Below are positions 53,128 through 63,876 of a DNA stretch of 64,000 bases, in pieces. Location of the stretch: positions 539,112,971 to 539,176,970 of the forward strand of contig CM062297.1 in the NCBI GenBank assembly GCA_031216915.1, written 5' to 3'. The stretch is from Pictodentalium vernedei (taxonomy: Eukaryota > Mollusca > Scaphopoda > Dentaliida > Dentaliidae). Under the pieces are notes generated by a model. The model had not been told where the DNA came from. It saw only the letters and a program-made list of their open reading frames with translations, and made no database searches. Made by a program: the position numbers and the translations under genes. Every line of letters begins with the position of its first letter. The first letter of the stretch is position 1.

Positions 53128-55655
53128 AATTAGCTCAACTTTGGCAAAGCCAAATTTGTTAGCTCAACTTCGGCGAAGCCAAATTTGAGGTATTGCCATG
53201 TCCTGCGGTCTGTCTGTCCATCCGTCATGCTGTACACACGGCTTGGGCTACAGGCAGTATTTATGAACCAATCTTTATGAAACTTCTTGAGTACCTTTGT
53301 TATCACCGTGAGACGAGAATGAGTGTTTTGGGGTCCAGTCCGAAATTTAAGATGGCCGCTGGCAGCCATTTTGTACCAAAATTAGGTGCAATCAGATTTT
53401 TGCACAGAACTTCCATATGAAAGCTCGATTTGAATAATTTTTTCGTATGAATGTTTAGTACCATGGGATACATCACACTTAATAAGGATTTTTTTCTCGT
53501 GCATAAATTATGCAAATTAGATGAACTTTGATTTATTTAGTGTTACTTTCAGAACTGTAAGTGCAAATGCCAATACGGCTCAGGCTAGAGGCCGTATTGA
53601 TGAACCGATCTTTACGAAACTTCTTGGGCACCTTTGTTATCACCTTGGGATGAGAACAAGTGTTTTTGGGTGAAATCCAATATTCAAGATTGCTGCCGGC
53701 GGCCATTTTGTACCAAAATTGGTGCAATCAGTTTTTTGTACAGAACTTTTGTATGAAAGTTCTGATTTGAATAAATTTCTGTATGAATGTTTAGTAACAT
53801 GGAATATATCACATATAATACAGGCTTTTTTCTTGTGCAAAAATTATGCAAATTAGATGAACTTTATTCTGTGCTACTTATACACAGTAAGTGCACATGT
53901 CAATATGGCTCGGGCAAGAGCCTGTATTTATGAACCGATCTTCACGAACCTTCTTGGGTACCTTTGTTATCACCTTGGGATGAGAACGAGTGTTTCTGGG
54001 TGCCAGTGGCCATTTTGTACCAAAATTAGGTCCAATCAGTTTTTATGTGTACCCATACTATGTATGGTACACATAATGCCGGCATCCGGGGTGGCCATCC
54101 GTCGTTCGTCCATCCTTTGTCTGTCCGTCCGTCTGTCTGTCCATCCGGCATCCGTATCCATTTCTTTGGCATTCGATGACTTGAAAAATATTGCTTGGAT
54201 TGTCAAGTTACTTTATATTTGTGTTCAGGTTACTGATGTGCCGAACTGTATAGTTTTTGGTGTAAATCGGATGATTTCATCCCGAGATATTAACCCTTTA
54301 TCCTTCAAATTGAAAATTCCTCCAATCCGTTTGGCATTCGATAACTTGAAAAATATTGTTTGGATCGTCTAGTTACTTTATATTTGTGTTCAGGTTACTG
54401 ATTTGCAGAGCTGTATAGTTTTTGGTGTAAATCTGATAATTTGATCCTGAGATATTAACCCTTTATCCTTCAAATTGAAAATTCCTCCAATCCCTTTCGC
54501 ATGAGATAACTTAAAAAATATCTCTTGGATTGTCAAGTTACTTTATATTTGTGTTTAGGTTACTGATGTGCCGAGCTGTATAGATTTTGATGTAAATCTT
54601 ATAATTTGATCCTGAGATGTAAATCTGATAATTTGATCCTGAGATATTAACCCTTTATCCTTCAAATTGAAAATTCCTCCAGTCCCTTTCGCATGAGATA
54701 ACTTAAAAAATATCGCTTGGATTGTCAAGTTACTTTATATTTGTGTTTAGGTTACTGATGTGCCGAGCTGTATAGATTTTGGTGTAAATCGGATGATTTC
54801 ATCCCGAGATATTAACCCTTTATCCTTCAAATTGAAAATTCCTCCAATCCCTTTCGCATTCGATAACTTGAAAAATATTGCTTGGATTGGCAAGTTACTT
54901 TATATTTGTGTTTAGGTTACTGATGTGCTGAGCTGTATATTTTTTTATGCCGAATTTAAGAACCGACCTTTACGAAACTTCTTGGGTACCTTTGTTATCA
55001 CCGTGGGACGAGAACGAGTTATTTTGGGTGTGGTCCAAAATTCAAAATGGCCACCAGCAACCTTTTTTATACCCAAATTGGTGCAATCAGTTTTTTGTTC
55101 AGAACTTCTGTATGAAAGTTCTGATTTGAATAAATTTTTGTAGGAATGTTTAGTAACATAGAATACATCACATATAATACAGGATTTTTTCTCGTGCAGA
55201 AATTATGCAAATTAGATGAACTTTTTGATTTGTTCAGTGCTACTTATACACAGTAAGTGCACATGTCAATACTGCTTGGGCTAGAGTCTGTATTTATGAA
55301 CTGATCTTCACGAAACTTCGTGGGGTACCTTTGTTATCACCTTGTGATAGGAACGAGTATTTTTGGGTGCCTTTGTTATCACTGTGCTATGAGAACAAAT
55401 ATTTTTGGAGCCAGCCAACTCTGGGACTCAAAGCTTTCTTTTCTAATTTACCATCTAACTGTCGTCCACCTTTACAATACTTTATCTACACATTTGTTAC
55501 AGGCTACGGTCAGCATTTATGTACAGACCGTTACAATACTTTACATGTACCTTTGTTATCAGGTCATTACCTAGATGATTGTCATTGCTGTGACACATAC
55601 TATATATGTACATGTCTTAAACATGTTGAGCTACAGTGTCATTGACACTTTCATT
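53128..55655 (+). mobile_element. Middle element of the nest (family B-like, ~330 bp units)
   Basis: It starts TAGCTCAAC twice (53128 and 53159) with GGCAAAGCCAAATTTG hairpin wording. It ends GTTGAGCTA (55625-55633, inverse of TAGCTCAAC) and the 3' hairpin GTGTC-ATT-GACAC, the same end as family B at 8694-8716. Units of ~330 bp contain TATTTATGAACCGATCTT, ACGAAACTTCTTGGGTACC, TTGTTATCACC, GCCATTTTGTACCAAAATT and AAAGTTCTGATTTGAATAA, and occur near 53230, 53560, 53890, 54946 and 55255. Confidence 0.72.
54044..54945 (+). mobile_element. Inner element of the nest, five ~167-190 bp units
   Basis: Hairpin head ATGTGTACCCATAC-TAT-GTATGGTACACAT (54045-54074), then TCCGTCGTTCGTCC and GTCTGTCCGTCCG. 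Units with TTGGATTGTCAAGTTACTTT, TATTTGTGTTCAGGTTACTG, GAGATATTAACCCTTTATCC and TTCAAATTGAAAATTCCTCC recur near 54155, 54325, 54488, 54680 and 54840. It interrupts a middle-element unit just after CCAATCAGTTTTT. No inverse of its head was found at the right, so it may be 3'-truncated. Confidence 0.7.
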
Positions 55656-55954
55656 TTTTTCTCCCGATTGGATTCAGGATGGCTGACTGGTGGCCATATT
55701 GGATTCTTTTTATGTAAACTTTGGGCACGAACCACTTCCACAGTTTTAGCTGCATTTTCATGAAAGAAACTTCACAAAAATGATCAACATGATGAGGGGA
55801 AGTGCTTTACTTAATTTTTTTTCCCGCTCTGTTTCAAGATGGCTGACTTGTTTGTTTTTTTTCTTGGACAAATTGAATGCCCCTTTTTAGTCACCCACAC
55901 TAGGTGGTATACCATGGTGGTGGTATATCGGGCAACAGACCATCTCTAGTTTTT

Positions 55955-56200
55955 ATTCTTATGCCCCCCACTCCCCCAATTTTTTTTTTTTTTTGAAGGG
56001 GGAGGCATACAGTGTTTGTCATTTATGTCCTTCCGTCTGCCCATCAGGAAGATTTTCATGTCCATTTCATAACTCTTGAGATGCTTCGTTGGATTTTGTT
56101 GTAACTTGGCATATATACTACTCAAAGTTTGCTGAGCACCAAGTATATCCAACTACCTGTTTTACGTTTTAGTTGAAATATTGTAATGAAAAGTGTATAT
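55955..56200 (+). repeat. Hairpin head fragment of another element
   Basis: TATGCCCCCCACTCCCCC, a T-run, then GGGGGAGGCATA (55959-56009) forms a head hairpin. TCCTTCCGTC follows. No core or end before the Tc1-like relic. Confidence 0.55.
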
Positions 56201-56371
56201 ATTTTTTATTTCATTATATCTTTATTGATTTAAGTACAGAAATTAAGATTTGGTTTGTGTTTGACATTATTTTTCAGCTTTTGAATACGATAACCATGGA
56301 AAATGAATATCATTGGTAAAGAGGAAATTTTTCGATATGCCAGAAAGTTGACGGAGCGAACTGGTATGGCT

Positions 56372-57415
56372 TCAATATCGAGTATGAGACCAATTACTGT
56401 TAATTACAGCTTGACAATGCCTTCTCATGCTCCCAGTCAGGTTCCTGGTGGTCCTTTGTGGGATGTTGTTCCATTCTTGGACCAGCATGGCACCAAGCTC
56501 CTGGACACTTCTTGGCTGGACTGGACGGGCTGAAATTGCAAGCTGTAACTCATTCCAGACATGTTCGATTGGATTGAGGTCAGGGATCTTGCTGGCCAGC
56601 TAAATCCCCTCACTCTGTCAGCACTCCCTGACAGCATGGGCAACACGGGGGCGGGCATTATCGTCCATCAGAATGAATTTATCACCCACTGCACCTGCAT
56701 ACAATCTGACATGGACATCCGGGATCTCATCAATATTCCACTGTGTAGTCAATGTACCACGTTCAAGGACACAGAGCTCTGTACGTCCATCCCAACTGAT
56801 CCTGCCCAAGACCATGATTGACCCTCCACCATAGTAGTCATGCTCAGCAATGTTGGCTGCATGGAATCGCTTTCTTGGTCTTCTCCATAACCTAGAATGC
56901 CTATCTGTGTGGTCTAGGCAGTACCTTGACTAATCTGTAAAAAGTACAGGTCGCCAATCTTCTCTGGTCCACCCAACGTGGTCCATGGCCCATTCATATC
57001 GTGCGTGGCGGTGGTTCTGGGACAGCGGAATGTGAATACATGGTCTACTCGATCGGAGACCACCTTCGTGAAACCTTGCCCGGATAGTCTGCATTAAAAA
57101 ATTTACCCCGGATGCATTCTGAAGGTCATTGTGAAGCTGGGTTGCTGTGGCAAAGTGGTTCCTACGGGCCCGAATGATCAAAAACCGGTCTTCAGCTGTA
57201 GATGTTGCCCTGTCTCTGCTACCACCATGCCGTCTTACTGGGGTATGCCATACTACTGAAATCTTGTTCAGGCTCTGGTGATCACGGTATGGTGCACACC
57301 AAGGGCTTCACCATCCTGACGATGGGTAACCCCTTGCTCCACAATCCCTACAGTCCTCCACATTTCTGCTTGAGACAAAATTATTGCGACCTGATTTCCA
57401 GGTTGTCCCAAGTGC
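56372..57415 (-). pseudogene. Tc1-like transposase, decayed but full length
   Basis: Read leftward from about 57415 to TGA at 56372-56374, about 348 codons' worth, the usual Tc1 length. Recognisable in order: a helix-turn-helix part with GVHHTVITRA, GGSRDRATSTAEDRF, IIRARRNHFATATQL, GLRSSRPCIHIPLS, DWRPVLFTD with the first catalytic Asp, WDGRTELCVLERG, LMDDNARP with the second Asp, PDLNPIEHVW with the third acidic residue, and a C-terminal HTRY. Breaks: in-frame stops in the N-terminal part, a stop directly after LFTD (about 56930), and frame changes around LMDDNARP and WPAR. The enzyme would cut and paste DNA at TA. Terminal repeats were not found. Confidence 0.85.
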
Positions 57416-58381
57416 ATTTTTTTATGTTTTCGAGATAATCGATTTTTAAAGTTTGGAAGTCTGGTGTGGGCAATCTATTTGGTCTACATATACAGTTCGA
57501 GTTGAAACAATAGAGGAATCATTTCTCTGTGCGACTAAATATGTGGTGTAGGTGATTAGCGGCTATATATGTCATTTTTCTGCAAGTTTCTAGGGGAAGG
57601 GTACCCAGATTCGGATGAGTTGGAACTAACATGTAATAAAATGTGATGCGTAGTCCTACATGGCACCTCCATTTATTTTCACTTACGTTTTGTTCTATGT
57701 GATTGAATCAAAAGTACAATATGCACTTAGGACAAGACAGACGCCATCGACGATATGAAATCCTGCAAGGCACGATGCCATTTATGCTTATTAAACTCTA
57801 ACTGCTCCGTATGGAGCAGGATTCTACGATATTTCATCGTTACAGAAGTCCCATAGATATCAGTTAAATGCAAGTACAAGTTGATCATGCCCATACACAC
57901 CTTCGCACCTGTTTTGTCGTTCCCTAAAGTAATCTTGAGTATTATTCCAAATGGCATTTGGAGTCCAAAACAGTTTTTGAATATGAACGAATGCATTAGA
58001 GCTTTGTTAATTTAAAGCCATTACAAAGTTGAATTATATTGGAATAAATGTTTTATGACTACCGTAAGTTTCCTTTTTAATCGTCCAAGAGCCAAAGGAA
58101 TCACACAGAAAAGGTACAAGTAATGCTAATGAAATTCAATAACACAATCGTTTCTGATTTGCGCCAACTTGAATTCGATCATATGAATCTGGAAAACGCA
58201 GACGTATCTAACAAGGTTCGTGAAGTTAGTTTGATGTTGGGCGTTAAGCATTCATTTGACATTGTTATTAAGGTAGTTTAACATTGAGCATTCACCTGAA
58301 GGTAGCTCGATGTTCAATGCTTGAATTCATTTGGCATTCTGCCTGCAGTCAGTTTCGTGAAACTGACCGCAGGGGTGAACT
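57416..58381. other. No gene seen; degenerate AATGCCCAACGTT-type words
   Basis: No supported frame. From about 58200, words such as GTTGGGCGTTAAGCATTC and AACATTGAGCATTC repeat irregularly. Their complements follow the SINE at 58790-58920. A perfect-but-one stem CCTGCAGTCAGTTTC / GAAACTGACCGCAGG lies at about 58342-58376. Confidence 0.5.
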
Positions 58382-58778
58382 GACTGCAGAAGGTTATTTA
58401 TTTATTTATTTATTGATGTTTAAGGTCACATATTTATGCACAATGGCTAATCATGACCGTGACAGTTTTACGGGTGGAGGAAGCCGGAGCACCCGGAGAG
58501 AACCACCGAGCAACGACGAGCAGCTGCCAGCTCGCCAACATCGTAACTCCGTACTGCAGCACATGTAGGGTTAGATTGGTTGAAGACATGCGTACCATCG
58601 ACGTGCAGTATGCCTTAGTACATGGCGTCATTGTGCCCCCACATGAGCAATGGAGGTGAAGTGTCTTGCACAAGGACACAACGCGGTTGCTGCAGGTGGG
58701 ATTCGAACCGAGGACCTCTCGGCTTGCAGCCTAGACCTCAACCAACTGAGCCACCGCGCCCCCGACTGCAGAAGGTTA
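58382..58778 (-). mobile_element. tRNA-derived SINE, reverse strand, 15-bp target duplication
   Basis: The target duplication GACTGCAGAAGGTTA occurs at 58382-58396 and 58764-58778. Box B complement GGATTCGAACC lies near 58700. The head ends GCCACCGCGCCCCC, and the (TTTA)n tail at left is followed by TTGATGTTTAAGGTCACAT. All body landmarks are present. Confidence 0.94.
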
Positions 58779-59787
58779 AACGAATGTAAAATGCTGAATG
58801 CTGACGAATGTTCAACGTCAAACTCACGAAAGCTGAATCTCATAAGAATGCCCAACTCCCAACGTGAAAATGACAAAAGATGAATGTCTAACAATATTCA
58901 ATGTCCAATGCCCAACGTTAAGCTTATTTCAAGGTCTTTATCTAACTGTCTAATGCAAGTATCCAGGGACCTCATCGTACAAAAAAAGCAATCCATCACT
59001 GGTGCAAAATAGATTATTGCAAAAACCAGAAGGTTCAAAGATGAGACTAGTGAGTGGCCAATGTTAACCATTTTTCTCGTCCCATTTGTTCTCACTGTGT
59101 TAATGAACAACTGATGTGTGTGCCTATGTGGACTCTAGGGCTGAAACGTTTGGCTCATTTTCCTAACCGACTAACTAAGAGCAATAACCCGATAATATCT
59201 GGTTATCCGTGGCCATGATTTCACAGAATATGGGATCAAAACAATAGAAATTGGACAGCAGTATTCTCCCACTGTTCCGTGGTATGTACAAACGAACGTT
59301 GTCGAGTACTCAACGATGTTCCCTTGTATACACACTACGGAATAGTTCCGGTGATTACTCATTACTAACGGAAACTGCCGATCATTAACGAAGTCTTGAA
59401 TCCCAAAGTTGATTATTTATCATTGGATCAGTTTCTGTTTTATGTACAGTTGCACTCGCACCATTGTATTGTGTGTTTCTGTAGGATACGGCATTAATAT
59501 AGGCATTGCCTGTCCGCCAAACCCCATTTCATTGAGGAAATAAAAATATTGTTTAAAAAAAACGCGGCTTCGATGTGTGATCTATCACAAAGGAGAAGCG
59601 GCAGATTTACTACGTTTTAAATGTGGAATGACAATTACTAACGATATTTTGGATAACCGGTTGACGGTTTTTCTAATCAGTTAGGTAGCTACCTGGTTTC
59701 AAACCGATTATCCGGTTAACCATTTCGGTACTAGTGAACACATTTACTGTCGTATTTGTCGCATCTTAATCAATGTTCACGACTCAA
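58779..59787. other. No gene seen; weak inverted repeat
   Basis: CCTAACCGACTAACTAAG and GATAATATCTGGTTATCC (59162-59208) are weakly inverse to GGATAACCGGTTGACGG and CTAATCAGTTAGG (59651-59686). CTAGGGCTGAAACG at 59135 resembles a hAT-type terminus, but no matching end was found. Confidence 0.4.
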
Positions 59788-59990
59788 TTTTTTTTTATTA
59801 GGGTTTAACGACACATTAACAGCTGTCAGCTCTCCAACATCGTAACTTTGAACTCTGCACCGCGGCACAGGCAGGGTTAGATTGGTTGAAGACATGCGCA
59901 CCATCGACGTGCAGTACGCCTTAGTACACAGCGTCATCGTGCCCCCATGTAGGCAATCGGGGTTAAGTGCCTTGCCCAAGGACATCACGA
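59788..59990 (-). mobile_element. SINE fragment, reverse strand
   Basis: TTATTAGGGTTTAACGACAC at left (3' end), then the GTAACTTTGAACTCTGCACC body and TCGACGTGCAGTACGCCTTA, ending at CTTGCCCAAGGACATCACGA. It lacks the tRNA-like head and the CCGGGTACTCC domain (internally deleted). Confidence 0.8.
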
Positions 59991-60088
59991 CTCAATGATC
60001 AGGGACAACGCTGATTGTAAAACCGAATAGTTTTATTCAAACAAAAGTAGTCCCAGGTCAAACTTACCTCTGGAGTACAAAAACAATT

Positions 60089-60457
60089 TTGGGGAGCATC
60101 TGTGTAGAGTATGTGGACTGGGTCAACACTATTTGTGGAACTTCAGTACTCAAAGGAAATATTGTGTTAATCATCATGCACTTTCAAAACATAGGTAGCG
60201 ACAGTGTGGCTGAAATCTGCCACTGTACTTCTTTTCGCTCGCCAGCTACTCTTGACAAGCGAAATTGGGTATGGGGTAGAACTGAGACTGAGCTAGCTAG
60301 ATTACGATCAATTCTTACAGAGACCGATTTTCACACATCACTTACTGTCATGTTTCACCAACATCTAGGTGAGGCTATTGAATGTGAAAGACTTGAAATT
60401 TTTCTGAGCGAATATATAAAATTGGATAAATCTCTTCGTAGAAATCTCAGAAAGTGA
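60089..60457 (+). CDS. Hypothetical frame, unrecognised
   Basis: An open frame of 122 codons; the start is uncertain because the first codon is not clearly ATG in a good context. The second half (SPATLDKRNWVWGRTETELA to SLRRNLRK) is charged and helical-looking and is not repeat-like. No family recognised and no splice sites obvious. It may be a chance frame, or a piece of a decayed element that also includes the inverted pair just downstream. Confidence 0.2.
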   Translation: MGSICVEYVDWVNTICGTSVLKGNIVLIIMHFQNIGSDSVAEICHCTSFRSPATLDKRNWVWGRTETELARLRSILTETDFHTSLTVMFHQHLGEAIECERLEIFLSEYIKLDKSLRRNLRK

Positions 60458-61025
60458 AGCAGTGCTTTTACAGTACTAAACAAGCTATGTTTTACTGGTA
60501 AAATAGGACCCAGTAACCAATGTTTGGAGTGGAAGTCTTAAAAAATTTTCAACATGGCTATAAATAATATTGGCTAAACTTGACTTTATATCCATGCTGC
60601 GGTCACGCCACGATTAGCCACGATGCAGAAATGTGGCCTTAACCACCAGTCAATAAATGAATGCATCTTACTCAATCCTAAATCGTAGGTAAAAGATCAA
60701 AGAAATAAACGCATGAAAAGCCTATCAGATTTTAGTGTTATTGATTTCCAGTAGACTAGTCACCCGTCGTAAACATCACAATTTTCGCAGCATAATGATC
60801 ACCATGATTTTATTTATTTATTTACTGGTGCTGAGGTCAGATTTGTCTGCAATGGGGCTTATCATAGCAGCAACACAGCCCAAAAAGTCAGCTTCAGTCC
60901 AATTGTTCATAGCCATGGTGCCAATTTTAGAGGACGTCCACCGAAAACGTTGGTTACTGGGTCCTATTTCGCCAGCAAAACAGAATTTGTAAACAAGCAC
61001 CGCTTTACTTCCCAGGTCCCCCATG
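60455..61025. repeat. Inverted duplicate with coding-like arm
   Basis: 60460-60610 (AATAGGACCCAGTAACCAA, GGAGTGGAAGTC) is the diverged inverse of 60830-61015 (TTGGTTACTGGGTCCTATTT, GGACGTCCACCG). The right arm on the reverse strand is open for 68 codons (GEIGPSNQRFRW). The left arm has stops. A SINE tail fragment (60597-60660) lies at the inner end of the left arm. Confidence 0.5.
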
Positions 61026-61385
61026 AGATTACCATGATGACTGTGAGATACGAATACGTATTGAAATTGTGACGAAATATCTTACTTTAAATAACACTCA
61101 GATGCCAGTATGATTTGATATCCCCCAGGCATGGTACCATGCTTGATGATGATTTCAAATTGTACTTAAACTTAGAGAAATATCTTGAAGATCGAAGAAA
61201 ATCCCCCCAAAACAAGAAAGTAAATATAAAAACAAATAAACAGGCAACTGTGAACGAATTTAGTTTGTGCGGATATGCCTAGTTACAGTTTGTGGGAGAG
61301 TGCCTATATGCCCCTCCCATAAATTGTTTCAAAGCAAAGGCATCTGAAAATAACTAGAAGACTAAAAAAAAATCTAGCACACCAC
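61026..61385. other. No gene seen
   Basis: AT-rich sequence with A-runs and short frames only. Confidence 0.5.
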
Positions 61386-61390
61386 CAGTT

Positions 61391-61438
61391 AATGTGATAC
61401 AAGACACAGGATCCAGGCCCCATGTCTTGTATCACATT
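61391..61438. repeat. Hairpin with perfect 16-bp stem
   Basis: AATGTGATACAAGACA (61391-61406) pairs with TGTCTTGTATCACATT (61423-61438) around a 16-nt loop. The right arm is also the start of a tandem repeat unit. Confidence 0.85.
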
Positions 61439-61622
61439 GAGAGACCATGCTCGAGTGTTATTTTGGTGTTTTCTGAATACTGGATAGCTGACTTTTCATG
61501 ATCTCTTAATGCCATCCAAGACTCGGGACCCTGGCACCTTGTCATGTTGTAGCATATTGAGAGTCCATGTTCAGGTGTTATTGTGGCTTTTTCTAAATAC
61601 TGGATATTTACCTTTTAAGATC
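61415..61622 (+). repeat. Two tandem units, ~123 bp
   Basis: CATTGAGAGACCATGCTCGA, GTGTTATTTTGGTG and GAATACTGGATAGC, then again ATTGAGAGTCCATGTTCAGG, GTGTTATTGTGGC and AATACTGGATATTTA. Confidence 0.75.
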
Positions 61623-63540
61623 GTAGATCGCCATGTATGTCGAGTCGATGCAGAGCCCATGCTTTAGAGTTTTAGGTTTTTGCACCCACCCTCAACACAA
61701 ACACAGACGTTTGTCAACAACTCTGTGTCCATGGCAGCAAAACAGTACTAAGTCAGTAAGCCTGTTTCAAAACTGCCATCTTGGACTTTAATCCGTCAAT
61801 GGGGTGAATGCACATCACAGAAGGGTGGTACATTCAGTTCCATACTGATCGAAGTGAAAATTTTATGCATGCAATGTCAGTTAGGACAAAATGGAATCGT
61901 TTCTTTGGTTGATCATCAAAAGTGGCAATATGGAAGCATAGTATTTCAGCAGAAGTCCAAGATGGAACTGAAAAATTGTGCGTTGGATGCACTTGGGACA
62001 AACAATAATCGCTTATATTTTTGTAGGGATACGAGATACAGCCCAGATTCCATCACCAGTCGACGCACAATGAAATTCCGGTTCCAACATTTTTGCCCCA
62101 AAAGTCACTCTGGACAACCTGGAAATCCGGTCGCGAAATGTCTTATTACATTTGCATTTACCATATTCAATCATTAAATCACAAGGGTTTGCGTTGAAAT
62201 GAAGATTGAATACCCTACACATGCTGTGTACATGTAGACAGTACACGAAAACATCATGGAAATCAAGGGGTACATGCTTTCCATGACTGCCACGAAACGT
62301 CTTCCTGTCAAGAGAGCTAATGTAAACACTGTGGACCATCTCAATACATACTGTATATCTCTGAATCGAAGAATGTGACCTAGCTTGGAGTCAGTGTATC
62401 ACCTGGCTTATAACCTTGTTTCTTAGTTAATGATGACTGCCCAACAAACATTGAAAGCACCATGATCTTAACCAGATTTAGAGATCATTTCTTGCTGTTA
62501 ACACTTTAGCTAAGGAATGGGAAAAATATTCCTAGTGTCAAGTATTCACAAATTTTCCTCTAAATTGGTTTATTTTTTGCTTCTAAAACAGTTGGTTTTG
62601 TTTCTGTATCCTCTCACCAGAATGTTCACCTGGCATTCATAATGAGGGAGTCATGAGCTTGGAAAACAAAACAAAAAATTATCAGTTGTTTAAAAAATAG
62701 TATTCCAGCTTCCATCTCATCTGTAAATACTTTCTGCAAAATTACTTTTGACGTGCACATCCTACGTTCATAAACTTGTTTGTGTTGCTTTCATGAAAAG
62801 ATGAAGAATCATATTGCCTCCCATTTGGTTCTTATAAGTTAAGGTCATTTACTTAATACAGAATATTGGTTCCAAGCCAGAATATCCGCTCTTTTTCAAG
62901 ACTTTCTGAGCTTGTTGTAACATTCATCAGTATTACTCTTAGTAGATAATATCTTTATTTTGATGTACATATTTTTATTATTATTAATTTTATTTATTTT
63001 TTGTGGACCCATGGGATGCAGAGGAACACTTGTTTACTGTGGTAGACAAGTTTGGTTCAAATTGGCATGGCCGGGCATGTCAAAGTACCATTGGTACCAA
63101 CATAACCGGTACCGGTCGGGAGAGAGTCTGCCCCACCAGCTGTACCAGGAAAAATCAACAATTGGTGACATTTCGCAATCAGTTGAGAGGAATTTGTATT
63201 TATACAGTAGCCCCACGCAACATAGGCATCAGTATTGGCTGCTAAAATACCAACCTAGCGATGATATTCATTCACATTCTCAACTTTAGCATTCATATAT
63301 GATAGATAATAGTATGATTGTACACTGTGAATGCAAAAGCTGACAGTTTGAATGAATATCATTGGTAGGTACGTATTGCATGCAAATACCACGTGGAAAA
63401 TGGACAAAATAACCACTTGCATCGATAACAACTTTTGCACGTGCACATGAATCCAACAAAAAAGGAAATAGCAAAGTTGGTGACATTGCAAGTGGAAGTG
63501 TGTATGTGGTACTATACAGGGTGTTCAAAATCACAAACCA
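61623..63540. other. No supported gene
   Basis: Mixed sequence. Two overlapping frames at 62960-63289 follow a T-rich tract and GATGCAG, which could be a splice acceptor, but neither translation has a recognisable domain. The frame with AEEHLFTVVDKFGSNWHGRA runs about 80 codons. Confidence 0.4.
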
Positions 63541-63552
63541 TGCGACTGGACC

Positions 63553-63632
63553 ACTAATAAATGGAATGAAATGAGCAACCGGCGCATATTCTAATAAATA
63601 GAATGAAATGAGCAACCTGCGCATATTCGAGG
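63553..63632 (+). repeat. Two direct copies, ~40 bp
   Basis: AATGGAATGAAATGAGCAACCGGCGCATATTC and its near copy are consecutive: the words AATGAAATGAGCAACC and GCGCATATTC occur twice. Confidence 0.85.
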
Positions 63633-63803
63633 AAAGTTAGGATAGATAACTTTAAATTCTCAAACTCCAGCATGTCCTGTGTGGCATGGATTGGTTAAGC
63701 AGAATGACAGGAAGAACCCTCTTCATTTTTGGGGCATTATGTACTTAAAAAAGTACTGGGTGTTTGTTTTTTCTCTCTCATTAAATTTTTCTGTGTCCAA
63801 CAG

Positions 63804-63876
63804 AAACTCAAATGTGACGTGGGTTGAGTATGATGAGAAGATGAACCCTATATTTAGGGAAGGGGGACCCCCATGA
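63804..63876 (+). CDS. Possible terminal exon of a host gene
   Basis: A long pyrimidine tract (TTTTTTCTCTCTCATTAAAT and TTTTTCTGTGTCC) ends in AACAG at 63799-63803, a good 3' splice site. The frame after it reads NSNVTWVEYDEKMNPIFREG and reaches TGA at 63877 or just before. The peptide is not repeat-like and its Val-Glu-Tyr-Asp-Glu spacing looks protein-coding, but I do not recognise it. Upstream exons would lie in unassigned sequence. Confidence 0.25.

Larger units (their letters stand above)
52937..55949 (+). mobile_element. Outer hairpin-ended element of a three-level nest
   Basis: Head TATACCGCC...GGGTGGTAT (52937-52972) followed by GTCCGTCCGTCGGTCGGTC. Right end: GGTGGTATA (55903-55911 and 55919-55927), nearly inverse to TATACCGCC, then CATCTCTAG (CTAG 55946-55949) before a T-run. 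Its core unit TTTTAGCTGCATTTTCATGA with AAAATGATCAACATGATGAG occurs just before (about 53060-53115) and just after (about 55743-55800) the nested insertion, so the boundaries are well supported. Confidence 0.7.

Noticed and set aside
59120..59760. hAT-type element
   Set aside because: One CTAGGGCTGAAACG-like end only; no matching right end, target duplication or transposase.
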